Source: Larix kaempferi
Lineage: Eukaryota > Streptophyta > Pinopsida > Pinales > Pinaceae
Assembly: GCA_027924585.1 (NCBI GenBank)
Contig: BSBM01000076.1
Span: 8,651,001 to 8,715,000, forward strand
Direction: 5' to 3'
Length of the DNA stretch: 64,000 nt
The number at the start of each line of letters is the position of its first letter. The first letter of the stretch is position 1. Below the pieces are notes generated by a model. It was not told where the DNA came from and searched no databases. It saw only the letters and a list, made by a program, of their open reading frames with translations. The translations under genes and the position numbers were made by a program. Shown in pieces: positions 1 to 11,100 of the stretch.

Positions 1-1530
1 TGAAGAAGGGGGAGATGCAAACTAGCTCATCCCTTACTCTAAGACAATGATCCTGAAACTTATACACACACTTAAACAAGAGAGCTTAGATCTAGGATGA
101 TAGTATAAAAATAAATCAGAGATCATGTATTATAACTGACTAAAGCATGCTACTTCAATATCATTCAAATACCAAACAACAACAAGTAAAATGAAGACAA
201 CAATTACTTGCCCTATGTGCTTGAATAAGCGATCTAAGCTAGATCCAATACTCAATAGATAAGCATGCATAAATAATGAACAATATTACCTCATTTAGAA
301 ACAATGGACCATGCATGCACCAAGTGGACCTCCAAAGTCTCAAATTTTATTCCAATGTTGCACAAAAGGAAAACTTCTTTACAACAATCCAACAGAGGTT
401 CTTTGCAAATTTTTCCACCCTAGAGAGAGCCAAAGGCCTCTCTATTTATACAAAAGCTAATAGCTAAAACCCTAAAATGGAATGGTATGAAGAGAGCCAA
501 ACAAATCGAAATTTCCAATGAGAGGAGACCACACAAGCATGATTGATGAGTTAAGTGGATGTTGGAAGGTGAGACATGGGTGATGTAGCCTCCACATGGG
601 CAAGGCATTATCCCTCCTTCATTGTGAACTACACCAAACCAATAATCAAATGCCTTCTCATCAATTTGTGGGAGCTCAAGGAGAGGGCGCAAAAGCTTGG
701 AGTTGAGGAAATCACGTGAAGGATGGCGTGAGGGGTGGGTGTGATTGTGGTTGGTGGCTGCCACCTCATGAGAGGGGAGGCCCTCCCCATAGGAAACCAC
801 GATTTAACATGGAGCAAATCGCCCACCATTTACTCGCATGGTGATGGCCCACGTGAAGGGGGCTCACGTGAAGGATGCTCACATCATCCTCATTTAATTC
901 AAATTATAACCAAACTTCAATTTTAACATGTGCCTCATTTATTTGATGTAGTCGTACACCTTATATCAAACTATGCCACCCCTTTCCAAATCAATTTTTA
1001 ATGATTTTTTGGACTTAGTGCATTTTGTCATTTTCTGGCAATTAAATGCCAAAATGATGAATTTTTAGCCAAAACTCCCCCAGAGGTGACGTAATTGCCC
1101 GAAAACTGAAGAATGAGGGTTCTAGGGTAATAGGACACTCTGAGCGTCAAAACGAGCCTCCCCATGCCAATTCCGCCTCCGGATGAGGTTCTTATCACAA
1201 CTTGAAAAATTCCATTTAAACCATTAAAAAATGGTCTAAATTACGGAAAAAATTATTTTTTTTCGGAATCAAATGAAATTCCTAGGGGACCTAGTGCATG
1301 TTCATATGATTCAATCGAGATTGCTAACACGTAAAAATCCTAGACACAAGACTCTAATAACCACCTTAGGTTTTGACCACCATGGTAAATACTCCAGCTT
1401 TGGAGGTATGAGTGAAAAACTCAGAGATTATACGCCACTGATAAGTAGCGCATAATTCCTAAGGAAAAAACACTCTAGAGTATCCCCCAAATGGCTAAAC
1501 CTAAGGATAGCCGAGTCTTTTATAAAAGGA
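1..1530. other. Non-coding, LTR-like region
   Basis: No credible coding sequence is visible. All open frames are short and resemble no family I know. The first bases hold a purine-rich run (about 3-14) like a polypurine tract, and 441-451 holds a TATA-like box on the minus strand followed by a CT-rich stretch, so this may be part of an old LTR. No matching second LTR was found in the window. Confidence 0.4.
441..451 (-). promoter_or_regulatory. TATA-like box, possible old LTR promoter
   Basis: The minus strand reads GTATAAATAGA, a strong plant-type TATA box, followed downstream by a CT/AG-rich tract as in many LTR R regions. No gene lies downstream before the window edge, so a retroelement promoter is the likelier reading. 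This is inferred from the motif alone. Confidence 0.3.
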
Positions 1531-1684
1531 CCCTGTTTAGACCAAATTTTTACAAAATCCCCATGGGGGTATGAACCTACAGTTATTACAAAGGGGCAAA
1601 ATTGCCCTGCAAATGACTTCTAAACTTCTGAACACTGACGATGAACATTGAACATGTTCACGAAACTGGCGGCTCAAGAGAAAT

Positions 1685-2410
1685 TCAGCTATTGTACAAA
1701 ATAGATGGTAACACAACTGTAGGTTGACCACGCACTACATACTCTCCATCTCTCCGATGACCTATAATAACAGGTTCAATTGAATCCACTCCCAATACAT
1801 AAATGAGGATGTGTACACTCTTGAACAATACTGCATATCCTGCTCCCTCCAAGGTTGGAATTGAAAGTCTATTGTCCTGCAGCCCTAGAATATAACGTAC
1901 TCTTGTAATTTCTAGAATCTCTCCAAACTCAAGCTGGAACCGTACTCGTCCTAAACCTCTGACTGCATGCACTGTCCCATCTCTATCCTGTACGAGTTGA
2001 TTTGGAATAGTCTCAAAAGTGAGGAAGGCATCTCGCCTCCCAGTCATGTGACTGCATTAGGAACTGTCCACAATCCACTTCCCAGTATCAACTAGTCTGC
2101 TACTGTCGCAACTCGAAATAGTAGTGACAAGAGAGAACTCTTTCTCGAACTGTGTATCAAAACACTCAATCTCTGTTTTAGCTGCAACCTGCTTCTCTTT
2201 CTCCTGCTTTCCCTTCTTCTTCTTAGGACATTGGCCTGCATAATGGCCAAAATCATTGCATGCATAGCACCTGACTCAGCTCAGGTCCCTCTTCTGCTCT
2301 TCCCTCTGCTGCTTATCCCCTCCCGGGCCCTTCTTGGACTTCTTGCCTTTAGCTGATAAGGAAAAGTTCTGCTCATCAGTATCCTGCTCAGTCTTCCCTT
2401 GAGACCCTTC
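1685..2410 (-). pseudogene. Copia nucleocapsid and protease remnant
   Basis: Continues the gag frame after a TGA at 2411-2413. A Lys-rich linker leads to a second TGA (2276-2278) and then a CCHC zinc knuckle (CYAC...GHYAGQC, about 2230-2270), which binds RNA in the virion-like particle. The frame at 1685-2047 resembles the Copia protease region, with the hydrophobic stretch ending ILGLQDNRLSI. The N-terminal catalytic segment is interrupted. Both stops could come from CGA codons by one C-to-T change. The frame ends near 1685 without integrase. Confidence 0.65.
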
Positions 2411-2971
2411 TCAGATCTCCTCCTGAGTATAATCATCCCACAGTCTTTCCCGAGAGGGAAAGTTCTCTTTGCCACCTACACACTTCACGAACACATCCCA
2501 TTCTTCAGTGAAGCCTTTCAAGGCTATCAACACTAGCTTGGGATCGGGAATCACCTCACCAACTGCACTCAGTTCATCTTTTACATGTCTGAGTCTAGTG
2601 AGGTAAAAGGCTACATTCTCACCTCTCGCCATATTTGTGCCATGAAGCTTATCCTTTAAAGCCATTTTACGATTTTCATTCTTATTCTCATACAAAATTT
2701 TCAAAGTATCCCACATCTCCTTGGCAGTATGTTTCTCTACCAAATGAGGAATGAGGTGATTTCGAACACCATTTAGAAGCAATCTTTGCGTTCTAGCCTC
2801 CTTCACCTCATGTATGTCAAGGGATATAGGATCAGCTGAGGGAGGAACCACTGTGGTACTAACGAAGGTCCATAACTTGTTCTCCTTGAGAACCGCTGTC
2901 ATCCGGGATTTCCACTGCAAGCAGTTGGAAATCCCTTCCAACCGATCTTCATACCGGATGCAAGCCATCAT
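2411..2971 (-). pseudogene. Copia Gag (UBN2-type) fragment
   Basis: A 186-residue open stretch with the UBN2/Copia Gag pattern: an N-terminal WKSRM segment, then RLLLNGVRNHLIPH, AKEMWDTL, a NRKMALKDKLH segment and ALKGFTEEWD. This is the capsid-forming domain of plant Copia elements. It ends at a TGA (2411-2413), after which the same frame continues to the zinc knuckle, so the stop is a mutation rather than the natural end. It resembles the Gag of the neighbouring plus-strand element but is clearly divergent. Confidence 0.8.
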
Positions 2972-3068
2972 TTACTGAGAATAAGAGTCCAATAAATCTG
3001 CTAGGTGAACAAAGACTAAATCTCCCACAAGTATGAAAATTTCTGACTGTCAATTTTTCCTTAATAGG

Positions 3069-3080
3069 GCTCTGATACCA
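3069..3080 (-). other. Primer binding site, tRNA-iMet type
   Basis: The minus strand reads TGGTATCAGAGC, an exact match to the standard plant initiator-Met primer site. It lies directly next to the LTR edge at 3081 with no spacer, as in typical Copia elements. It fixes the LTR boundary and the element's orientation. Confidence 0.9.
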
Positions 3081-4171
3081 TGTAAAAATTTCACTTCTCT
3101 AACAGTCTTTCAAGTTAACTTAGATTAACAATGTTTAATAAACCATCTCATTCAACCATAGATAGATGAAAATGAAATTTCACTCATAAACACATTTGAA
3201 TTGGAAGCACAAAAGAAGTACTACCAAAATGTTGAGAACAAAAAAAACATAACAGCCATGCATAGAAAATTTTAGGCTCAGATATTTTAGCCAAAATGGC
3301 CCAGGAAAAACCCCGAAAGGAAAACCTGTGAGAGAGATATTTTATTAATTTCTTCTTCAATAAAATGTACAGCAAAATTTTAATAATATAAAGCACAACT
3401 TATCTCAACCAGTAGACTAACAGGTTGCCTCGAATTCTGTGCATAAATTTCTGGGAAATCATGCCCTTCTGTACGGATAGCTCTTCGATTTTAGTGCCAA
3501 AATCAATCTTTTGCCTGGAAATTCGTGTCCAACAAAATAGCACAGAAATTAATTTTTTGTCTCGAAAAACATGCATATCTCAGACCTCGATTTTCGTGCT
3601 ACTATACAGAATTGTACGGAATTAATTTTATGTACCTGTCTCGAAATTTGTGCCTTTGCCTGAAAATGCGTGTCGTTGTTTTCTTCTCGAAAATCATGCC
3701 CAGAACTATTTTACGGTCTTGGAATCCATGTTGTACCTAGCTGCTATTTCAGACAACCACTTTCTCTCTCTCAAACTCCAACTGAAACTTGCTTCCCAAC
3801 TCTCTTGGAATATCTCCACTTCTCCAACTCTCTTGGGATGTGTGCAAATGAAGGAATGGGATGCCTTATTTATTGTTTTTCCCTTGTCTTTTCACTTCAC
3901 CTTCCTGGGGTAGTTGAAAGGACACTAGATCAAGAGTCCACATTTAATCTAGTGTTTTCTCATCAATGGATGAGAAAAGTCACTTTTCTCTCCATTAAAT
4001 ATTTTCTCTCTCAACCACAACTTAAATAAATTGAAAAGTCACTTTATAACTCTAAAGTGGCATTAATTACTTTTCGCAAGCAATTAATGCAAGGGTTATG
4101 TACTTTGTCCCCTTTTTAGTGACTTAGGCAAAAGTAACGAGGGGAACAATTCCATGGTACAAATTTCAACA
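3081..4171 (-). repeat. 5' LTR of the minus-strand Copia relic
   Basis: About 1,091 bp. On the minus strand it begins TGTTGAAATTTG and ends GAAATTTTTACA, giving the TG...CA ends of an LTR, and it stops exactly at the primer site. A TATA-like ATAAATAAGG lies near 3865-3875 on the minus strand. The middle (about 3425-3715) carries a degenerate repeated motif. No second copy lies in the window. Confidence 0.75.
3425..3715. repeat. Degenerate ~16-nt motif array inside the LTR
   Basis: At least six copies of a motif like (T/C)CTCGAAAATCATGCC occur on the plus strand, alternating forms such as GGAAATTCGTG, CGAAAAACATG, CGAAATTTGTG, GAAAATGCGTG and CGAAAATCATG. Spacing is irregular (about 20-60 nt). 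Arrays like this in LTRs sometimes act as enhancer or subterminal protein-binding repeats, but function here is unknown. Confidence 0.5.
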
Positions 4172-4664
4172 TAGGATTACACTAATCCTTGAAGAGAATG
4201 AATTGGACACATATGTAAGTGAAGAAGTTCTAGTTCCAGAGGGATATGAGGCTAAAGCCTTACACAAGAAGAACTTGGTTAAGGCCAAGAGGATTATTGT
4301 TGATTCTATTAAGGATCACCTCATTCCACATGTGTCTTCCTTAAAGACACCTAAAGAGATGTTTGATTCCTTTACCAAGCTATTTGAAGGAAAGAATATA
4401 AATCGGAAGATGACATTGCGAAACTAATTGAAGAATGTGAAGATACAAAATGCAGAGACCATGCAGTCCTATTTTACAAGGGTCTCTCAAATCAAGGAGC
4501 AACTTGAAGCTGTGGGAGAAAATGTAGAAAATGGAGAAATTGTGATGACCACCTTGAATGGTCTCCCTAGATCATGGGACTCTTTCATTCAAGGGATTTG
4601 TGCTAGAAGGAAGTTAATCACATTCAGTAGGTTGTGGGAGGAATGCTCACAAGAAGAAGCTTGA
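4172..4664 (+). pseudogene. Copia Gag (UBN2) fragment
   Basis: The frame is open from 4172 and encodes LILEENELDTY, then KNLVKAKRIIVDSIKDHLIPH, KEMFDSFTKLFEG and NGLPRSWDSFIQ, the usual UBN2 Gag pattern. About 40-60 N-terminal residues are missing at the junction with the adjacent LTR. A TAA (4425-4427) splits the domain and a TGA (4662-4664) separates it from the nucleocapsid. Each stop is one C-to-T change away from CAA or CGA. Confidence 0.8.
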
Positions 4665-4685
4665 CTTATAGCTCGAGAAGAGAAG

Positions 4686-5168
4686 ATGGGAAATGAAGAC
4701 CAGGCTCTCACATCACACACTAGGAAGAATAACAACAAAAGTGAGCATCCTCATCACAAGAAAGAAAGACACCACCACCAGAATCAGAGAGAGAACTTCA
4801 GAAATTCCAGGAGAGATCTATCTCATATTCGATGCTATACTTGTGATGAGAGGGGACACTACTCCAAAGATTGTCCCAAGAACAAAAGTAGCTCCCACAA
4901 GAAGAAGAACAAAAAGAAAAGACATCATGCTCACACTGCAGAGGATGATGAACCTCCAAGGAAGAGAACCAGAGAAGACAATGAAGATTCTTCAAGTGAT
5001 GAAGAGTATGTTCAAATTTCAGCTCTCATAGGCATTGTTACACATGGGAGCAATGATTGGCTTGTAAATAGCGGGGCTTCCAAGCATATGACAAGATTTA
5101 AAGAATCCTTTGTGAACCTATCTGAACATGAGTCACCCCACAAGGTGAAACTTGGGGATGATTACTAG
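4686..5168 (+). pseudogene. Copia nucleocapsid and protease fragment
   Basis: A His/Lys-rich basic stretch leads to a CCHC zinc knuckle (CYTCDERGHYSKDC, about 4831-4872), a long Lys-rich, then acidic, linker and the protease start DWLVNSGASKHMT (about 5056-5094). The catalytic motif of Copia proteases is DSGA(S/T); here the aspartate codon reads AAT (Asn), so the protease would be inactive. A TAG at 5166 ends the frame, and the protease continues in frame after it to about 5300. Confidence 0.8.
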
Positions 5169-5228
5169 TACCCTATAAAAGGAAGTGATGAAGCCTCTTA
5201 CAAGCTAGACTCTGGGAAGTCTCTGAAG

Positions 5229-6314
5229 ATGAAGGATGTCCTGTATGTACCAGGACTAAAGAAGAATATTCTCTCCATATCAGCACTAGATGCTAAAGGT
5301 ATGGGGGTTTCATTTGTAGATGGCCAAGTTCTTATGTGGCCAAAGGGAAAGACCATAAATGATGCAGTAGTGATTGGAGAGCAAGAGGGAGGTTTATACA
5401 AACTGAAGGGCCAACCTGAACAAGCCTTGGTCCATGACTCAATGGAACCAAGTGAACTATGGCATAGGAGGCTTGCACATGTGCATTATAGAGCACTACC
5501 ACTTGCAAGCAAAGCAGTTGAAGGTCTTCCAGAAATCCAGGCAAAGCATGAAGGCGTTTGCAGAGGATATGCGAAGGGAAAGAACATAAAGAAGACATTT
5601 CCAAGTAGCGAGAGAAGGGCAAAAGGAATCTTGGAAATCATCCACTCCGATGTATGCAGTCCGATGTCATCGAGTTCATTGAGTGGGTATGTATATTATG
5701 TTTCTTTCATTTATGATTTTTCTAGGAAGACATGGATATATTTCTTGAAGAACAAAGATGAAGTATTCAACAAGTTCAAGGAATTCAAAGCCTTGATCGA
5801 GAACCACATAGAGAAGAAAATCAAGACCTTTCGATTAGACAATGGCGGAGAGTTCACATCAGAAGACTTCAAGAAATTATGCAGAGATTCAGGGATTAAG
5901 AGGGAGTTGACCACTCCTTACAATCCGCAGCAGAATGGAGTTGCAGAAAGGAAGAATAGAACAATCATGGAAGCAGCAAGAGCGATGCTTCATGACCAGG
6001 ATCTTCCTATGCATCCATGGGTAGAAGCAGCGAGGATAACCGTGTATGTACAAAATCGTACTCCACATAGAGTACTTGACAACAAGACACTAGAAGAAGC
6101 TTTCTCTAGCGAGAAACCAGAAGTCAACCATCTCAGGATATTTGAATGCCCGGTGTACATACATATTTTGAAGGAGAAGAGGACGAAGCTAGATCCTTCA
6201 GGAAAGAAAGGCATATTTGTGGGATATAGTGAAAGCTCGAACGCTTACAGAATATATTTTCCAGGGTTCAAGAATATCGACATCAGCAGGGACGTGACAT
6301 TTGATGAAGAGTAA
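5229..6314 (+). pseudogene. Copia protease end and integrase
   Basis: 361 residues. The end of the protease (VLYVPGLKKNILSIS) is followed by the GAG-pre-integrase zinc region (WHRRLAHVH...CRGYAKGK); the second cysteine of the HHCC finger appears as Tyr. The integrase core has its D,D,E residues in place: IHSDV, RLDNGGEF and NGVAERKNR. After the core, VGYSESSNAYRIY matches the Copia integrase C-terminal region. Integrase inserts the cDNA into host DNA. A TAA at 6312 ends the frame; the polyprotein originally ran on. Confidence 0.9.
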
Positions 6315-6389
6315 GCCTACAACAAATCCAGAAAGCTACCTGTTGAAGACATTGAAGAACCAGAAGCACCCAGGATCCAAGATACAACA

Positions 6390-7568
6390 ATGAATGAAGG
6401 AGAAGAATATGAAGACCGTGAGATTGAAGACCCACAGGAACCTGTAGATCCACCCCGTGAGAAGAATTCTCACAAGAGGAAACCAACATGTGTACGAGAG
6501 GCAATTCAAGATGCAGAGAGATATGGCGCTTCAGAAGGAATGCACAAAGAAAGCAAGAGACCGAGGCCATACTCCAGTTATGTAGCCCTGTTGTGCGACA
6601 TCATTGGCAAGGAACCTGCCAACTATGAAGAAGCGACAGAGAGGAAGGAATGGAAGGATGTCATGATCGAGGAGTACCAATCGATCATGAAGAATGATGT
6701 TTGGGATGTGGTCCCGAGACCAATAGGGAAGTCTGTTGTGACTTCCAAGTGGATCTGCAAGATCAAGTATGTTGCAGATGGCAGCATAGAGAAACACAAG
6801 GCAAGATTTGTGGCACGTGGCTTCTCCCAGAAGGAAGGGATAGATTATGAGGAGACATTTGCACCTACAACTAGATACACTTCCATCAGATTAGTACTTG
6901 CTTTGGATGCACTCACTGCTACAGTGATGAAATGGAAGGTACACCAGATGGATGTTAAGACAACGTTCTTGAATGGTGTAGTGGAAAAGGAAGTGTATGT
7001 GGAGAAGGCACTCGGATTTGAGACACATGACAAACAGACTCATGCGTGCAAATTGAAGAAAGCCTTGTACGGTTTAAAGCAAGAACCCAGGACGTGGTAC
7101 AACATAATAGATATACTCCTGACTAGTTTGGGCTTTACCAAGAGTAAAGCGGATTCCAACCTTTACTACAAGGTTGAGGAAGGGAACCCAGTGATACTCC
7201 TACTCTATGTAGATGACCTGTTTGTGACAGGTGAGGATGTGCTTATTGCAGATACGAAGAGGAAGCTTGCCGCAGAGTTCGAGATGAAGGAACTGGGCAT
7301 GATGCATTATTTTCTAGGTATGGAGGTGTGGCAGAGTGCGGATGGAATCTTCCTTGGACAAGGGAAGTATGCAGTAGAGATCCTGAAGAGGTTCGGGATG
7401 ATGGACTGCAAGGCCATGGCCACACCTATGGCATCAAACCTGAAGCTATTGAGTGATGCTTCATCAACATTGGTTGATGCCACAATGTATCGTCAGATGA
7501 TTGGATCCTTGATGTACCTAATGAATACGAGACCAGATATTTGCTTTGCTGTGAACACATTGAGCTAG
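6390..7568 (+). pseudogene. Copia reverse transcriptase
   Basis: 392 residues. A linker is followed by the RVT_2 domain: WDVVPRP, SKWICKIKY, KARFVARGFSQ, VHQMDVKTTFLNG, KKALYGLKQ, and the catalytic LLYVDDLFVTG near 7200-7232, then YFLGMEVW and RPDICFAVNTLS. The polymerase motifs, including YVDD, look intact. A TAG (7566) ends the frame at LSxF, one C-to-T from CAG. RNase H, which should follow, is missing apart from a few unrecognisable residues, suggesting a deletion. Confidence 0.9.
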
Positions 7569-7696
7569 TTCCTGATTCGTCAGGTACATGAAGGATCCCA
7601 CGCAGGACTGCTTCCTGCTGAACCAGGAGATCATACCGGATCCCATACTGAAGCAACATCCCGAAGTGCTCTTACTATCTGCGACACTGGCTCCCA

Positions 7697-8127
7697 TGTA
7701 AGTCGGGGCACTAGTTCCCCTAGAGTCATTTGTATTGGGGTTTTTAAGTCCCCTAGAGGAGTCGACCCAGTCAGCTTTAGTTGAGGTCGACTTGTTAAGT
7801 GAAAAAGTTAAGTGAAAGGTAAAGTATAAATAGAGAGCTAGGCTCTCTCATTTATACATTCACTCACTCACTCAAGTTCGCATTAGTGAGAAGGAGGACA
7901 AGTTCGCACAAGTGGAGAAGAGAGAAGTTGCTGAAGACCATCTCTATTTTTGGGTTTTACTTTTGTGACATTGTATTGATGATCATTCTATCTCCGAGGA
8001 AGTTGCGGGGTTTTCTCCTTTATGGTTTCCCCGAGGAAAATCTTCGTGTCTCTTGTGTTTATGTCATGCTTGTTATTCTCTCAGTAGGATCCTCGATAAG
8101 TATTGATTAAATTGTGAAAAACTAACA
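7697..8127 (+). repeat. Putative 3' LTR of the plus-strand Copia
   Basis: Begins TGTAAGTC and ends CTAACA, roughly matching TG...CA ends with short inverted tips. TATAAATA lies at 7825-7832, followed by an AG/CT-rich start region and a T-rich 3' part, as in U3-R-U5. No clear polypurine tract precedes it, probably because the deletion that removed RNase H took it, so the left border is uncertain by tens of bases. Confidence 0.5.
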
Positions 8128-11100
8128 CTATATACAATTTTTGCATTGAAAAAAAAACTAGCTGAAGATACATGCCCCAAATGAAAAGAAATGAAAGAGG
8201 AAGGTGGCTAGAAATATCTGCCATGAAAACCTTGTTGTACCATACAATTTCCAGCCTCTACACCATCCTTTGTAGCTGCAAAACTAGGTAGGATATGATC
8301 AATACAAGAGGCAAGAGATGGTTAGAAAATTCTTGCATTTTTAGGCCTAGAAACCTGCTCCAAATGGCTGGAAAAACCTGCATCAAAACCTTTCAAGTTT
8401 GGCTGGAAGTCACCCTGAAAGTTTTTCTCCAAAACAACCCTAAAAATTAGAGGAGATGACTAAAACAAATATGCAAAAATGTGCTCAACATGATGCCCAA
8501 AATCAACATTGCAAATTGGGGTAAATGGTTGCAAGCTCTGTTCCATATTTGGTTGTTCCAAAGCTTCCAAATCTGCAATTTCCTTATTAGATGCATCACA
8601 ACAAGTATCATAGATGGGACCTGTTATCACACAATCTCTAGCTGTTTGTGGTGGATATCCCAATAGGGACGGTGGAGGATACAACTAGGAGGGTGTAACT
8701 GGCAATAGCCAGGTCCTCCGCTCGAATGAACGGAAGTCACGTCGGACAAGGCTACTGTCACTTTAGACGAGGCACTTGGCCAAGTCAAGGGGGAGACCCT
8801 GCTCAACAATTAGACACCCAAACCCAAAAGATAAACAAAATGAGAGACAGAATGGATGACTAAGTGTGAGTTGTCTTCCAGCCTTAGTGGAATTGAGACC
8901 CTGGATGGAAAGATGTACTAGATGAGACACATTCAGATCTGATTTCACATGTAAATGATAAATAAATGAGGAATTAGAAGGCTGGAAATTAAATCAGCGA
9001 ACAGAAAATTACTAGAATAGTGCTCGGGGACCCTGCCTATGGGGAATGAAGCTCAATATGATTTATCAATACATGGCAGCGGTAGATAAGTGATTTAGAC
9101 ACATACTCCAGCAATTAGAACTCGATTAGATAGCTGATTTAAGACACAAAAACAGACTAGCAAGCAGTGAATTGAACATCCCTAGGGGAATGGCTCAAAC
9201 GGTGGTAAAATGGACTTAGGGCAATAAAAAAAAGACGTTTTCAAGGACTTTCAGTTGCTGGTACTTGGTACTCTAAGGTAAAATGACGATACGGAGCAGA
9301 TTAGCAAGTACCCATTACCCCAAATTGACCCAATCACCCAGAAAATCGAAAATGCCCAGGGAGGGCAAAATTGTCAAAGTGGCCAGTGCTGGTTTAGAGG
9401 GTAAATGGAGTCGGAATGCAATGAAACTTTAGATATGGCTACTTAAGTATAAATCATTATTGGGTTTTTAATAAAAAAGAAATCCTACGGTTAAAACTAA
9501 TATTTTGTATTTTTAGGGTTTTTAAGTGAGTTTTCTGCTCAACACACACATACAATGGAATTTAAATGCAAGAGACCAGCAAGAGAGACCTACTTGAGAA
9601 TGAATTGATGGACAAGATTGCTGAATACTAGCCCTCCAAACTCAATTGTTGAACAACAATGTTTTTCCTTTGCGTTTTGAGCTCCAAATGACCAAGTGCG
9701 CCCTAGGTACCTGCCACAAACAAGAACAAGTCAATGATGCAGCAAATAGCAAGAGAAACCAGCAAGTAAAAATGACTAAAATGAAGGAAATTGAGAGGAA
9801 AAATGCAATAACAACTCCCTTTGTTGATATTCTAAAGAAGATGAGCAAGTGTGGGGTTCCCACTCCAAAACCAATGCCCTCCTCCAGCTGTGTTCTTCAC
9901 CTGCAAGTCGAATGGCCAAAGACAATAGTGGAAACAATACATTAGCAGCTCAACAAGGCTAAGGAAGTCTAGATATCAGTCAAGCAATACATATCCATCC
10001 ATAAACTCTCAAGAAGTGAAGAAGAATGGCTCTATATCATCAAAAACTCAAGTGTACAAATGTGCCAAGCCCTTACAATGGAGGTGAGTCCATTCTCTTA
10101 TAGAGATGGCTCACTCTCTAGCTAAGTTTCCCCCCAAAATGGAGGGTTGAGATCATCTCCCCATCCACAAAATCGAATGGTGGAGATCACTCAATGAGGG
10201 GGGTGCGAATTGCCCCAAGGAGAAGCGCACTAGTGGATGAGAGGGACCATGTGGGGTCCATACAATATATGAAGTGGTGTTGGGGGGTGTCTATAGTATG
10301 TTTTATCCCCCCAACACAATACATTAAGGCTCAATACATAAAACATACACCAAGTCGAATTCCCCTAGTGGAGAAAAACGCCCCCCTATGGGCAAACTCG
10401 TCCTCCATGGTGAGCTGGGCAAGTGAGGGCCCCACAAACATGAAATGTAATGTCAAAACATACCAAAATTACCTTATGATTTACCTTTACCCATGCCAGC
10501 CATTGATTTTGCCATTTCACTATAGTTGCCTTAGTCAAAATTCTGATTTCCATGTATTTTATGCTGGAGATGAAAATTGGGCTTTTGACCCACTTTTATT
10601 GCCCGGATTGTCGAACCGACTATTGCAATGTGATCGTGGACCCCAAAAGTAGTAGGGATGACCACTCGAATGATCCCGATCCATCACTTTGGCATTATTT
10701 GTCCCAAATCCATGATTTTTAATTAAAACAGGTCAAAGTTGATCAATAATAATTAAAAATCACTCAAATGGCTCAATGTTTTACAATTCCGTCAGTTGCA
10801 TGCTTATATGGAACCCCTGTAGATAACAAATGATCAAAATCGAAATTCCGATCGCAACATTTTTTCGGGCCCATTTTTGGCCTAGTCAACCCAGTTTGAC
10901 TAAGTCAAATCTGGTCAACTATAGTGCTAGCTGAAACCTGTGTGCAAGCATGAAGTGATAAGGCTCAATTAAACAAGTTAGTACATTACTAAGCAATAAA
11001 TGATATCATGGTGATAAAAAAATATATTAAATCCCAAAATAGTACAAGGCCCTGGTGAAGTGGGCCCACCACCTCCAAAAGACTAGGATGCTATACACCT

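Larger units (their letters stand above)
1685..4171 (-). mobile_element. Ty1/Copia retrotransposon relic (5' part)
   Basis: Reading on the minus strand, the order is LTR (4171-3081), tRNA-iMet primer site (3080-3069), gag, zinc knuckle and the start of pol (protease). Integrase, RT, RNase H and the second LTR are missing, so the element is truncated near 1685 or lower. Its upstream LTR edge directly abuts the middle of the gag gene of the plus-strand Copia element, which suggests it inserted into that element. The rest of the host gag was not found to the left, so the nesting is inferred and not proven. Confidence 0.8.
4172..8127 (+). mobile_element. Ty1/Copia retrotransposon relic (gag-pol)
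   Basis: A near-continuous Copia polyprotein on the plus strand: Gag, zinc knuckle, protease, integrase, reverse transcriptase, in the Copia order (integrase before RT). The 5' LTR and the start of gag are missing; the left edge abuts the LTR of the minus-strand Copia. Five in-frame stops (4425, 4662, 5166, 6312, 7566) interrupt it. After the RT, RNase H is almost wholly missing, and the remaining sequence runs into a TATA-bearing, LTR-like segment. Confidence 0.9.

Noticed and set aside
420-926. Overlapping short open frames on both strands
   Set aside because: They have no recognisable domain, mutually overlap and lie in LTR-like sequence; chance frames are expected at this length.
1537-1731. 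Open frame considered as continuation of the minus Copia into integrase
   Set aside because: No integrase zinc finger or core motif is visible, so the element is called truncated.
10194-10652. 152-codon plus-strand open frame
   Set aside because: It has low-complexity, Pro/Ser-rich content with no family resemblance and no partner motifs, and lies in repeat-like DNA.
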